From the NCBI GenBank assembly GCA_002499585.1, contig DAMH01000029.1:5969-69968 (forward strand): DNA of 64,000 nucleotides, given 5' to 3'. The notes under the pieces were generated by a model that was not told the origin of the DNA, made no database searches, and was given only the letters and a program-made list of their open reading frames with translations. Positions within the stretch are counted from its first letter, which is position 1. Each line of letters opens with the position of its first letter. The stretch is from Euryarchaeota archaeon UBA552. Lineage in GTDB: Archaea; Thermoplasmatota; Poseidoniia; Poseidoniales; Thalassarchaeaceae. Positions 51,840 to 61,080 of this stretch are shown in pieces. The position numbers and the translations under genes are program-made.

Positions 51840-54800
51840 CAGGAATCACCTCCGAGTGCGGCATCTAATACTTGGTCGATGGGGACAGGGTCACCTTTTC
51901 GACTTCGAGCTGGATCCACTCCGTCTTCCCCGTACTCGAACTGAATTATCCTGTCCGCGGTGTTCCTCACTGACCTCATTAGATCGTCGTTCACCTTGAG
52001 ATCGTCCATAGCGTTGATCAGTCGCCTTTGCATGTAACCAGACTTGCTGGTTCTTACAGCAGTGTCGACGAGGGATTCTCTGCCTGAGACAGACAACATG
52101 AAGAATTCCGTCGGCTCAAGACCGCGTTTGAAAGATGAGGATACGAAACCCTTCTCCTTGGCGCCCTTAACACCTCGTGGGAAGTGTGACAGCACCCGGT
52201 CCTGATATCCTCTCTCCAGCCTCTTACCCCTGACTTTAGGTTGTCCTATTGAGCCTGCCATCATAGCAAGGTTGTCCATTGAGCCTCTGGCGCCTGAGGT
52301 TGCCATGACGACTGCAGCGTTCTTCTCTCCTAGGTACCTCTTTGCGACATCCCCAGATTTGGCTTTGCCGGAGTCCAAAATTTGCAGTATGTTCTCTTCG
52401 AGAGTTTCGATGGGTGTTCTGCCAGGCCTAGTTTCGTATCTTCGCCCGTCGTTTCCGTATTTTGAAAGCTCCAAATCCACAGCTTCACTTGCCTCCTCGT
52501 TTATGGAGGCTATCTCAGCCTTGGCCTCGGGCGGTAGATCCTCATCATCAATGCCTGTTGTAAAACCCAGTGATGTGCACATAGCAATGGTCATCTTGGT
52601 CATACGATTGAGGAAATCGGCCCCGACTTCAGTACCGTGTGTTTGAACTACTGCATCAAGGAGTCTTCCATCTTCTGCGCCGATACCCCTTTTGTCAATC
52701 GTGCCATTGACATTTCCTTGTTTTACGCTTACTTGGTCGCCGCTCCTGCTCATGTATGATAGTGCGAATTCTCCCGGCACAATCAGGCTGAGTATGTCCG
52801 CGCCGCGGTAGCCTTTGACCCCATTCTGTTCGATTATCTTTGGCAATTCTCCCTCCCATCCTACTGCACCAAGAATCTCCATTGCGAGGTTTCTGGGGAG
52901 GACGCGATCTCCCTGCGTTAGAAGGTAGGCTCCGGATATGTGATCATGAATGCCACCTATCACAGCTCCTCCGTACCTCGGCGTGATAATGTGCTCCTGA
53001 ACTCTCATTAGTATCTTGGCTTCGGCTCTCGCCTCCTCGCTTTGAATCACGTGAAGGTTCATCTCATCACCATCGAAATCTGCATTGTACGGCGTGCAGT
53101 CCGCTAAGTTAAACCGGAATGTCTTTCCTGGCATCACACGTACTTCGTGAACCATCATTGACATTCGATGTAGGGAAGGCTGTCTGTTGAATATTGCAAC
53201 ATCGCCGTCTATCAAGTGCCTCTCAACAACTACGCCCGGCTTGGGGTTACCGTCCCTGTCAAATGTTGATAGTCGGTCCTCTACTTCTGTCCGATAGGCG
53301 TCCCCGTACTCATCTTCTGTGGCCGGGCTGCCGCAGTGTGGACAGTGGACTTCTAGGTGTTCGGGCAAATACTCTTCTGGATTGCTTTGTTCCCATATCC
53401 ATCTTTGGTGTATAATCGCTCTGGGATCATCCTCTGGTAGTGTCCTTCCCCGGTCATCTTCCCCTCGAAGATTCGATAGGGTCCTGTCTAGATCTACGAT
53501 CCATTCCTCCTCGAAGTCCCCGAGTTGGGTTCTTCTCATTCGCCTCTTTAATTCTAGACCCGGCAAAAAGTTAGGAGCTGGAAGTACTGAATTCAGATCG
53601 GGCCTCATGCCAGGGTAGGGTTCATCATCTCCACCAGAGTGGCATTGCGAATTCAAACATCTAAAACCAGCCCAGATGAATTTGGTGCGATCGGTAATTC
53701 TCACCCTACTTGTGTCGTTTCGTATGACATAGTTAACCCCGGGATGTACATCTGGTCCTCGCAATATCATTTGTCTGAGTTGTTCTCTGTTCCTGCTTGT
53801 CACTCGTATGGGGACCGTCAGTTCTTTGGCGGTAACAACTGGCACGCCAACTTCATTTATTCCGAGATTTGGGTCTGGACTTATTACTGTCCTTGCGCAG
53901 AAGTTAACCCTCTTGCCAGATAGATTGCTTCTAAATCTTCCTTCCTTACCCTTTAGTCGCTGTGTAAGGGTTTTGAGAGGGCGACCGGATCTGTGCCTGG
54001 CTGGTGGTATCCCACTGGTTTGATTGTCGAAGTAGGTAGTAATGTGGTATTGCAGTAACTCCCACAAATCCTCAACAATCAGCTGGGGGGCCCCTGCATC
54101 CCTGTTTTCTCTAAGTCTCTGGTTGATTCTAAGTACATCTACAAGTTTGTGTGTGAGGTCGTCTTCGCTTCTGTCACCGCTGTCCAGGGTGATGGATGGT
54201 CTGACAGTTATAGGAGGCACAGGCAGGACTTTCATGATAGTCCACTCTGGTCTACTCGAGGCGTAATCCATACCGAGGAATATCAGATGTTCGTCGGGGA
54301 TTTTTTCCAGCCACTCTCTTATATCTCTTGGATTTAGCTTGTGTTCGCCTTTGTCTTTCTTTTCTTTGAAGGTCGTGGGCTTGTCCAGAAGTATCTTCCC
54401 TTGCGCTGAACCACAGTGCATACAAATTGCGTTAGTTGCTTTAGTGGTTACCTTCTCGATTTCCTTTATCATTTTCGCGAACTCTGTTGAGCCGACGCCG
54501 TGTTTTATCATAACGTCGTGAATCCGCTGCCTGTAGAAGTCCTGCTCGGACTTTTCCGGATCTATTGGATGAGTCCCTGGTTTGTCGTGAAGGAGAACCT
54601 TACTACAGCTGTTGCATGTGGCTTTCAATGACAATTTTATCAATTGAGTGAATCCTATGTGTATGACTGGAAGTTCAAGGGATATATGTCCAAAATGACT
54701 TGGGCAGTCTTCGTATTTGTTCCCGCAGGTATCACATCTGACTCCTGGATCTATGACCCCCATTTTCGGATCCATTAGCCCTTGCTTGTAGGCATGGCCG

Positions 54801-54928
54801 TCGTCCTTGTACGTATCAGCGGTCTTGACCTCCACAGATGACATTTTACGGATTTCGTTTGGATTCATCAGGCTGAATTTGATCGAGTCGATCCTCTTTG
54901 GGATTTGTGCTGGTCCTTTATTTCTCAT
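51839..54928 (-). CDS. rpoA1: DNA-directed RNA polymerase subunit A'
   Basis: A 1029-residue largest-subunit N-terminal part. The catalytic magnesium motif is YNADFDGDEMNLH, preceded by DVAIFNRQPSLHRMSMM. The clamp zinc sites are GVRCDTCGNKYEDCPSHFGH near residue 60 and CMHCGS near residue 170. GRPLKTLTQRLKGKEGRFR, then NLSGKRVNFCARTVISPDP, marks the switch region. It joins with A'' to form the beta' equivalent. It overlaps rpoB by 4 bases (ATGA). The length is slightly above average; a late insert near DDEDLPPEAKAEIASI is lineage specific. Confidence 0.97.
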   Translation of the reverse strand: MRNKGPAQIPKRIDSIKFSLMNPNEIRKMSSVEVKTADTYKDDGHAYKQGLMDPKMGVIDPGVRCDTCGNKYEDCPSHFGHISLELPVIHIGFTQLIKLSLKATCNSCSKVLLHDKPGTHPIDPEKSEQDFYRQRIHDVMIKHGVGSTEFAKMIKEIEKVTTKATNAICMHCGSAQGKILLDKPTTFKEKKDKGEHKLNPRDIREWLEKIPDEHLIFLGMDYASSRPEWTIMKVLPVPPITVRPSITLDSGDRSEDDLTHKLVDVLRINQRLRENRDAGAPQLIVEDLWELLQYHITTYFDNQTSGIPPARHRSGRPLKTLTQRLKGKEGRFRSNLSGKRVNFCARTVISPDPNLGINEVGVPVVTAKELTVPIRVTSRNREQLRQMILRGPDVHPGVNYVIRNDTSRVRITDRTKFIWAGFRCLNSQCHSGGDDEPYPGMRPDLNSVLPAPNFLPGLELKRRMRRTQLGDFEEEWIVDLDRTLSNLRGEDDRGRTLPEDDPRAIIHQRWIWEQSNPEEYLPEHLEVHCPHCGSPATEDEYGDAYRTEVEDRLSTFDRDGNPKPGVVVERHLIDGDVAIFNRQPSLHRMSMMVHEVRVMPGKTFRFNLADCTPYNADFDGDEMNLHVIQSEEARAEAKILMRVQEHIITPRYGGAVIGGIHDHISGAYLLTQGDRVLPRNLAMEILGAVGWEGELPKIIEQNGVKGYRGADILSLIVPGEFALSYMSRSGDQVSVKQGNVNGTIDKRGIGAEDGRLLDAVVQTHGTEVGADFLNRMTKMTIAMCTSLGFTTGIDDEDLPPEAKAEIASINEEASEAVDLELSKYGNDGRRYETRPGRTPIETLEENILQILDSGKAKSGDVAKRYLGEKNAAVVMATSGARGSMDNLAMMAGSIGQPKVRGKRLERGYQDRVLSHFPRGVKGAKEKGFVSSSFKRGLEPTEFFMLSVSGRESLVDTAVRTSKSGYMQRRLINAMDDLKVNDDLMRSVRNTADRIIQFEYGEDGVDPARSRKGDPVPIDQVLDAALGGDS

Positions 54929-57900
54929 CTTTGATCCTCCAGTTCCATTCTCATGGCCACGCCAAGACTCTTCATCTCGTCCAGTAGCAATTTGAAAGCG
55001 TAAGACGTCTGTACTTGATGTACATCAGCCCTGTCTCCACAAACCGGGCAAACGGGTGTTCTTCGTTTCCAGTCGTAATATGCGATGTGGCCGCAGCCAG
55101 GATTGTTACAGACGTGCAATGGCCAGCCGTCCGACTCGTCTAACAGCCTGTCTTTGATTACCATAGAGGCTCCGTGGGCAATAAGGCAGTCTCTTTCCAT
55201 CTCGCCGAACCTTAGGCCACCTTGGCGGGCCCTTCCTTCGGTAGGCTGTCTGGTCAATACCTGAACTCGGCCACGGCTTCTTGCATGGAGTTTTGAGCTA
55301 ACAAGGTGGTGTAGCCTCTGGTAGAATATGACTCCGCTGAATATGTCCGTTTGGAATAACTCCCCGGTCTCTCCGTTGACCATTGTCTCGCGACCTGTAT
55401 GATTGAATCCATGTCGCAAAAGTCCAGCTCTCAATGAATCTTCTTTTTCGCCGTCGAAGGCCGTTCCATCAATCTGTCTCCCCTCCATCGACCCAACTTT
55501 TCCTCCAATCATCTCTAGGACGTGGGCCACAGTCATCCTTGACGGAATTGCATGAGGGTTGACAAGGAGGTCTGGTATGACTCCGTCCTCTGTGAAAGGC
55601 ATATCCCTCTCGTCTACCAGTCTTCCGATAATGCCCTTCTGCCCGTGCCTTGAAGCAAATTTATCTCCTAATTCTGGGACTTTCTGGGATCGAACGGTAG
55701 CCCTAACCAATAAACCCGAGTCCAGTGACTCAGTAACGAATACGTGATCAACCCATCCGTGTTCACCGACTCTCACCCCCATGGATGATTCTCTGCGCTC
55801 TTGGGCCTGAAGGAATGCACCTTGGCTTTCCTCAAGGAATCTCGGTGGGCTTGTTTTTCCGACCAGTACGGATGGTACAGAATCTCTGTGATCGACTATT
55901 CCAGAAAGTTCGACCTCTGGTGAGGGGAGTCCGTCTCTCTCTAGGTGTTTGTAGGATTCCCATGCTTTGAGACCCTTGACCTCATCCAAACCTGTCCCAG
56001 GAACTTCTATTCTTTCTTCTTGGCCGCCAGGGAATCTCTTGTTCTCGGCGTTGTAGGTCCTAACGAAGGCAGATCTACCAAGGCCGCGGTTTACGGAAGC
56101 TCTGTTCATGATAACAGCGTCCTGCATGTTGTACCCATGGTGGCTAATAATCGCCACGACAAAATTCTGTCCACCCGGCCTTTTCTCAAACTTTGTCGTT
56201 TTCATTGACCTTGTGCCTACGATCGATTGTTGAGGGTAGTGCATGATATGTGCTCTGGTGTCGGGCCTCATTCGGTAATTTGCACTGGGGAGGCCTAGGC
56301 TCTGTTTGACCATGGCTGTACCACCAGTGACCCTAGGTGTCGAATTGTGTTCTGGGTACGGCACCAAGGCAGCGCAGACTCCCAAAATGAGTTGAGGGTC
56401 TATCTCCACGTGAGTGTATATCAACACTGTCTTGTCTTTGCGCTCTTTTCTCTTGAGGGAGTCGATCTCTGGCTGATGATAAGCGAGTTTAACATTGAAT
56501 TTTTCGATTTCAGATGATCCGTCGGGCATTGACACCTCGACCTTCAATTTTGCATCTGTTGCGTCCGGATCCCCTAGATTTAACCACTCGACCTTAGCTG
56601 GGTTTATGGGTCTTCCAAATTTAGGTGAAAACTCCGGTAGATCAAACGGACGGGGGGCTATCAGCAGGTCCTCTTCTTCTTCTGCATCTACCCACTCGAC
56701 AATCCCATTTGTAACCAAGTCGTTGAACGACCATTCGCCTGTTCTGAGTCGACTCAGGTCTTCTGGAGTTAGGGTCAAGTTACCACCATCCAAGATAAGG
56801 AGCGGCCTCAGCATTCTTCCCCTGTCGGTGTTGATGTATATGTCTCGATTCAGGGCATCATGTCTTAGGCTTACTTCGGGCCTAATTTTGCCTTGTCTCC
56901 TTCGTCTTTTGAACTGTGCAACTAGTCTGTTCGGGTCTTTGTGCAGACCGAAAATGTCTCCGTTGACGTGAATTCTAGAGCCTTCTGCCCATCCTTCCGG
57001 GTTTGAGTTAACGCCTGCTTCACTGAGCAGAGCCTTGACCTCCTCTTCCGGGACTTCCTCGGATACGTCGATCATTTGGGCAGCATTTTTGACGAGACCG
57101 CAATTCTGCCCTTCTGGTGTCTCGTTGGGGCAAAGTCTGCCCCACTGGGTCGGGTGAAGGTCCCGAGCTTCGAAGTGTGGTTGGCTACGGACTAGAGGGC
57201 TCGTGACGCGCCGCATGTGGGAGAGTGCGGCCAAGTAGGTTGTCCGGTCCAGAAGTTGGCTGACACCGGATCTACCGCCTACCCAGTTACCAGTTGCAAG
57301 TGCGTGCATTATTTTCGAGGTAAGGACATCAGGCCTCAGGCACGCGTTTATCCGTAGTTCCCTCTTTCTGTTGTGATGTCTTTCGAGTTGATACTTTAGA
57401 TCTCTAGCAAGTTGCTGTAAGCTTACCCTAAAGAGATCCTCGATTAGATCTCCTGCTAGCCTGACCCTTTTGTTAGCGTAGTGATCCTTGTCGTTTGGGT
57501 CTTCGTCATTTATGGCCATTTCCAAGACCTGTCGAACTATTCTTCCTAGGAAAATCGCTTTTTTGTTGCGGTGTTCCATTCCCTGACCTAGGTGTGGGAG
57601 GAGTTCTTTGTCTAGGAGGTTCATTATTCTAGTTTCGCGGTACTCTTTTTGCTGTCCAGCGGCAAATTTTTTCTCTAGCCATGCCAGGGCTTCATCCTCT
57701 GTTTCAACAGCGTATTCTTCGTTATCCTTCACATCATTGAGATTAGCGACAGTGAATTTCATCGCCTCGACAGGCCCGGCGATCGCAGCGAAAATGTCTC
57801 GGTCGTTGTCCATGCCGAGCGCACGCATGAGCAAAACTACTGGTATGGCGGTGGTTCCTGCGCTTGGAATTTTAACCATGAGCATTCCGTCTCTTCTTTT

Positions 57901-58605
57901 TTCTACGTTCAGAGGTTTCCTAACTCCATCTCTTTGTGAGAAAATCTTTGCGACTTCTGTCTCGTGGGCGTATTTCTTGTTCTTCTCAACTGTTACTCTG
58001 TTGGGAGCCAAATCTTCCATGGAAATGAGGACTCGCTCGGTTCCGTTTATGATGAAGTAACCACCAGGGTCGAGGGGGTCCTCGCCTGCCTTTTCAAGAA
58101 GTCTCCTGTAGGTGATCGCGTCCTCGTCCGATGTTTCTGGGTGAAGAGGCCTCTCATCTGCGTGAGAGGCATGGAGGTTGCATCTTGCCGATCTTACCAT
58201 AATTGGAAGGTTCCCGATGTGTACACCCTCTTCTGTGTCAGGTAAGGGCTTGTCATCGCGAACTATCTTGAAATCCATGTAAACTGGTGAGAAGTATGTG
58301 AGTTTTCGGATTCTAGTCTCCATAGGTGTTGCAGGGTGTTCAGCCCCATTGGCTTCTCTGACTGTTGGTTTGCCTAACCTTATGTTTTTCAATCTAACAA
58401 TGATTTCTTTGTCCAAAACATCGAGTTTGATCATCCCGCCCTCATCATCTTCTATTGGTTCATCTTCGCCAATTCTGATTGACCGAACTATCCGCTCCAT
58501 TCTACTCAGGGAGCCATCGCCCAAGGGAATGCAGTCATTGTATGATGCAAGTTGATGATTAACTAGGCTTCTTTGTTTGAAGTAGGATTCTACGATTTCT
58601 TTCAT
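54925..58605 (-). CDS. rpoB: DNA-directed RNA polymerase subunit B (unsplit)
   Basis: A 1226-residue intact B subunit; several euryarchaea split this into B'' and B'. Motifs include GYFIINGTERVLISMEDLAP, WGRLCPNETPEGQNCGLVKN, GDKFASRHGQKGIIG and GGLRFGEMERDCLIAHGAS. The C-terminal zinc site is CNNPGCGH...CPVCGD. ATG 58605 is chosen because an AGGTGG ribosome site lies 5 bases upstream; the GTG at 58614 would abut rpoH directly. It sits in the operon rpoH-rpoB-rpoA1-rpoA2-rpl30e. Confidence 0.97.
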   Translation of the reverse strand: MKEIVESYFKQRSLVNHQLASYNDCIPLGDGSLSRMERIVRSIRIGEDEPIEDDEGGMIKLDVLDKEIIVRLKNIRLGKPTVREANGAEHPATPMETRIRKLTYFSPVYMDFKIVRDDKPLPDTEEGVHIGNLPIMVRSARCNLHASHADERPLHPETSDEDAITYRRLLEKAGEDPLDPGGYFIINGTERVLISMEDLAPNRVTVEKNKKYAHETEVAKIFSQRDGVRKPLNVEKRRDGMLMVKIPSAGTTAIPVVLLMRALGMDNDRDIFAAIAGPVEAMKFTVANLNDVKDNEEYAVETEDEALAWLEKKFAAGQQKEYRETRIMNLLDKELLPHLGQGMEHRNKKAIFLGRIVRQVLEMAINDEDPNDKDHYANKRVRLAGDLIEDLFRVSLQQLARDLKYQLERHHNRKRELRINACLRPDVLTSKIMHALATGNWVGGRSGVSQLLDRTTYLAALSHMRRVTSPLVRSQPHFEARDLHPTQWGRLCPNETPEGQNCGLVKNAAQMIDVSEEVPEEEVKALLSEAGVNSNPEGWAEGSRIHVNGDIFGLHKDPNRLVAQFKRRRRQGKIRPEVSLRHDALNRDIYINTDRGRMLRPLLILDGGNLTLTPEDLSRLRTGEWSFNDLVTNGIVEWVDAEEEEDLLIAPRPFDLPEFSPKFGRPINPAKVEWLNLGDPDATDAKLKVEVSMPDGSSEIEKFNVKLAYHQPEIDSLKRKERKDKTVLIYTHVEIDPQLILGVCAALVPYPEHNSTPRVTGGTAMVKQSLGLPSANYRMRPDTRAHIMHYPQQSIVGTRSMKTTKFEKRPGGQNFVVAIISHHGYNMQDAVIMNRASVNRGLGRSAFVRTYNAENKRFPGGQEERIEVPGTGLDEVKGLKAWESYKHLERDGLPSPEVELSGIVDHRDSVPSVLVGKTSPPRFLEESQGAFLQAQERRESSMGVRVGEHGWVDHVFVTESLDSGLLVRATVRSQKVPELGDKFASRHGQKGIIGRLVDERDMPFTEDGVIPDLLVNPHAIPSRMTVAHVLEMIGGKVGSMEGRQIDGTAFDGEKEDSLRAGLLRHGFNHTGRETMVNGETGELFQTDIFSGVIFYQRLHHLVSSKLHARSRGRVQVLTRQPTEGRARQGGLRFGEMERDCLIAHGASMVIKDRLLDESDGWPLHVCNNPGCGHIAYYDWKRRTPVCPVCGDRADVHQVQTSYAFKLLLDEMKSLGVAMRMELEDQR

Positions 58606-58614
58606 TTTTACCAC

Positions 58615-59202
58615 CTATGCGCTCTCCACTATTAGCCTGTAAGCCACGCTGCTGCCAGCGCTGGGGCTATGTCTGACGATTTTCAGGACGCGATTGGCTA
58701 ACCATCCAGCTGGAAGGTCATCAGTTTCTAATTCAGTTGTTTCCTTGATTGCTTGGACGGCTGGATCTGTTATCAGTATCTTTGGGAGGAGTTCTTTTGC
58801 TAGCCTATCATTCCCTTCCTGGTCTTTTCTAATCATGTCCCATGGCGACAGTTCAGAAATTTCTTGATCTACTTCGACTAGTTCGTGGTGGGGAACGAGG
58901 ATGTGATTGAGAACATTAAACCTGTCATTCCCTTCAGGTATGTCTTCCAGAAGAGCAGCTGCCCTAGTTAGGGTAACGCTTGAGCTTGAGGACCTCCTTC
59001 GGGACTTACTTTGCTCTTCTATTATCGCCATCACACGATCGAGTTCAGTCTGATCATCTACTAGATCGGTCCTTTTTGCTATCTCTTCCCTTGTCATTCT
59101 TCTAATTGCATCCAAGTTAGCGTCTGTTGCCAGTGCAATAGCATGATCCTCTGCTATTCCAAGTTCAATCAGCCGCTTCTTTGTTGAGCTCTTTACTGCC
59201 AA
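58615..59202 (-). CDS. rpoH: DNA-directed RNA polymerase subunit H with extra N-terminal domain
   Basis: A 195-residue protein; archaeal RpoH (Rpb5 C-terminal equivalent) is normally about 75-85. The canonical domain fills the last ~95 residues: NHILVPHHELVEVDQEI, LLPKILITDPAVQAI and VLKIVRHSPSAGSSVAYRLIV. The first ~95 residues are extra: VKSSTKKRLIELGIAEDHAI, a helical part, and a KSRRRSSSSS linker, closely matching the N terminus of A''. The TTG start at 59202 aligns with the A'' ATG start, which supports it. It is the first gene of the RNA polymerase operon. Confidence 0.93.
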   Translation of the reverse strand: MAVKSSTKKRLIELGIAEDHAIALATDANLDAIRRMTREEIAKRTDLVDDQTELDRVMAIIEEQSKSRRRSSSSSVTLTRAAALLEDIPEGNDRFNVLNHILVPHHELVEVDQEISELSPWDMIRKDQEGNDRLAKELLPKILITDPAVQAIKETTELETDDLPAGWLANRVLKIVRHSPSAGSSVAYRLIVESA

Positions 59203-59249
59203 ACCGAAGCCTCCATTATCCGAGCAGTGTCACGGTCCTGTGCAGAGTC

Positions 59250-59326
59250 TGGTGGGCCTGAGGGGATTCGAACCCCCGGCCACCGGGTTAAAAGCCCGGC
59301 GCTCTACCTGACTAAGCTACAGGCCC
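59250..59326 (-). tRNA. tRNA-Lys (anticodon UUU), CCA encoded
   Basis: A minus-strand cloverleaf. The acceptor GGGCCTG pairs with CAGGCCC. The D arm includes AGCTTAGTCAGGTAGAGC. The anticodon stem CCGGG/CCCGG encloses CTTTTAA, giving anticodon TTT. The T arm GGGGG-TTCGAAT-CCCCT is standard, with one weak closing pair. The discriminator is A, and CCA is encoded at 59252-59250. No intron is present. It lies 47 bases upstream of rpoH. Confidence 0.95.
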
Positions 59327-59437
59327 ATGGCATATGCTGGGCAGGCCACCGGACCCTAGTAGTGTTTATGAAAGTTACTAAGTAAGACAATTCTCATATG
59401 CTGCGGGTCAGTGAAATGACATGGACGGGGATACTCT

Positions 59438-60757
59438 ATGAACGATTCGGATCCCAACCCAATGATGAAGCTGAAAATCCCATCCACAGTATACCCGCCT
59501 CGGGAAGATACGCATCTCTTGATTAACTGCATTCCTTCTCCAACTGGAGATCGCCGTAGGGCATTGGAGATAGGTTCCGGTACTGGAGTTGTATCCATTG
59601 AAATGGCCAATTTAGGTTGGGATGTGACAGCAATAGACGTCAATCCAATGGCTGTGGCAGCAACATCGATCAATTCCAAATTAAATCTCGACATGGAAAT
59701 TTGTGTAATTGAGGGTTCTTTTGACGAAATCCCTCAACTAAAATCAGGTGCTTTTGATTTGATAGTGTGGAACCTACCATACTTGGACGTCCCTGTTAAC
59801 AGACCCGAACTTGAAGCAATGGAGGAGTCGTCTATGATAGATGTCGGGATAGGCGGGTGGAGCAGTGAACTCAGGTTACATCTGGAACAAAATAATGCAA
59901 TGCTCTCGCCAGGTGGTCTCGTGATGTTACTGTATCGTGTCCTGCCAGAAAGTCCCTCTAGACCTTACGATTGGCTGAAATCTGGTTGGAGCGTGAGAAG
60001 GATTGAATCCAAACAGTTGGGTGATGAGACGCTCTCAGTATATGCCCATTGGTTGCCATGGGGAGGAAGTCAACCCCTCAGGGTGCAAGAAATAGGTTCC
60101 ACAATGGAATTCAAGTTCCCCAATTTGAGGAAATCAGAAAGAGTGTTTTCCAATTATCAAACCAATGGAAGAGGAAGAAAAGGAAGGAGGTGGGTGACCG
60201 ACCCGAAGGGTGTAACTGGCACTTGGTCAGTTCCAACACCTACCGATCTAAACCCCGGACTCGTTCAATTGAGTATCGGAGTCATGGTTTCAAGAGCACT
60301 CGGAATGAAAATGAAATGGCCAAATGATATTGTAGATAAAGAATTCAGAAAATGCGGCGGCGTTTTGACGATCCTAGATTCGAACAATCGGTTGAAGATT
60401 GGTGTGGGCGTCAATAAACACCCCCAGCCAGCATCCGGAATCGAAACAGGGGGTTGGTACGACTATGACCAATCGTTAGAAACGGAGGATGCAACGAAAC
60501 TAATTGACGCTGCTGTATCCTCCTGCATTGAACATCACGAGTTGATTGGCGACTTCCTGGATGGGTTTTTCATGGAGGATATATGGTCTTCTCTATCCTC
60601 GATTCTGTCACTTGGAGTTCAGGTCAGATTTGAAGGTTTAATCTCGCGGGTAGTTGGGGTGTCCCGCACTGGTGAGTTGATAGTATCAACCAAAGGTGAT
60701 GTGCATGCTGTTTCTAACGTAGACTCCATCCAATGGTTATTCCCACATGTTCCATGA
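59438..60757 (+). CDS. Fusion of HemK/PrmC-like methyltransferase and biotin--protein ligase (BirA)
   Basis: A 439-residue two-domain protein. Residues 1 to about 205 are a class I methyltransferase: VYPPREDTHLLI, ALEIGSGTGVVSIEMA (SAM motif I), VTAIDVNPMAVAAT, and a variant catalytic motif NLPY (residues 112-115; NPPY in PrmC/Mtq2). From about residue 215 a biotin protein ligase begins: YQTNGRGRKGRRWV (biotinoyl-AMP loop), KMKWPND, KCGGVLTI and IGVGVNKHP. No DNA-binding or biotin-acceptor domain is attached. The frame is continuous with no internal stop or start signal at the junction. The methyltransferase probably acts on release factor or another protein; the ligase biotinylates a carboxylase subunit. 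Why the two are joined is unknown. Confidence 0.88.
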   Translation: MNDSDPNPMMKLKIPSTVYPPREDTHLLINCIPSPTGDRRRALEIGSGTGVVSIEMANLGWDVTAIDVNPMAVAATSINSKLNLDMEICVIEGSFDEIPQLKSGAFDLIVWNLPYLDVPVNRPELEAMEESSMIDVGIGGWSSELRLHLEQNNAMLSPGGLVMLLYRVLPESPSRPYDWLKSGWSVRRIESKQLGDETLSVYAHWLPWGGSQPLRVQEIGSTMEFKFPNLRKSERVFSNYQTNGRGRKGRRWVTDPKGVTGTWSVPTPTDLNPGLVQLSIGVMVSRALGMKMKWPNDIVDKEFRKCGGVLTILDSNNRLKIGVGVNKHPQPASGIETGGWYDYDQSLETEDATKLIDAAVSSCIEHHELIGDFLDGFFMEDIWSSLSSILSLGVQVRFEGLISRVVGVSRTGELIVSTKGDVHAVSNVDSIQWLFPHVP

Positions 60758-60760
60758 GGA

Positions 60761-61030
60761 TCAGACTATACCCAACCTCATCTTCACAAGCCGAATCTTC
60801 CCACTCGAGGTGATGCTTTCCAAATACTTAGTCTCAGCAACATCTGAGAGGAACTTGTTGTATTCAACTAGACTGATTCCGACAATGGCAAGTGCGGCGT
60901 CATTGGATCTCCATGCCAGTTTCGAACTGGTGTAATTTTCAAGAATCTCATCCAATATTTTCGTGTTGCCCTCTATTTTGATGCCAATCCACCTCCTTTT
61001 TCCTCTAGCGGCCTTCTTGACGTTGGGCAT
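60761..61030 (-). CDS. Possible RNase P protein Pop5/Rpp14-like
   Basis: An 89-residue protein. The N terminus is basic (KKAARGKRRWIGIKIEG), resembling the RxxRYIAF-type strand of Pop5, and LAIVGISLVEYNKFL followed by SGKIRLVKMRLGIV fits the later strands. The length is short but possible for an archaeal Rnp2. No catalytic motif is expected, since this is an RNA-binding scaffold. Similarity is partial, so the call is tentative. It is convergent with the fusion gene (3-base gap) and divergent from a membrane protein. Confidence 0.45.
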   Translation of the reverse strand: MPNVKKAARGKRRWIGIKIEGNTKILDEILENYTSSKLAWRSNDAALAIVGISLVEYNKFLSDVAETKYLESITSSGKIRLVKMRLGIV

Positions 61031-61080
61031 ATTAGTCGGGAGAGGGCATCACTTAACGATAGGTTCGGTCCGGTTGTGTC

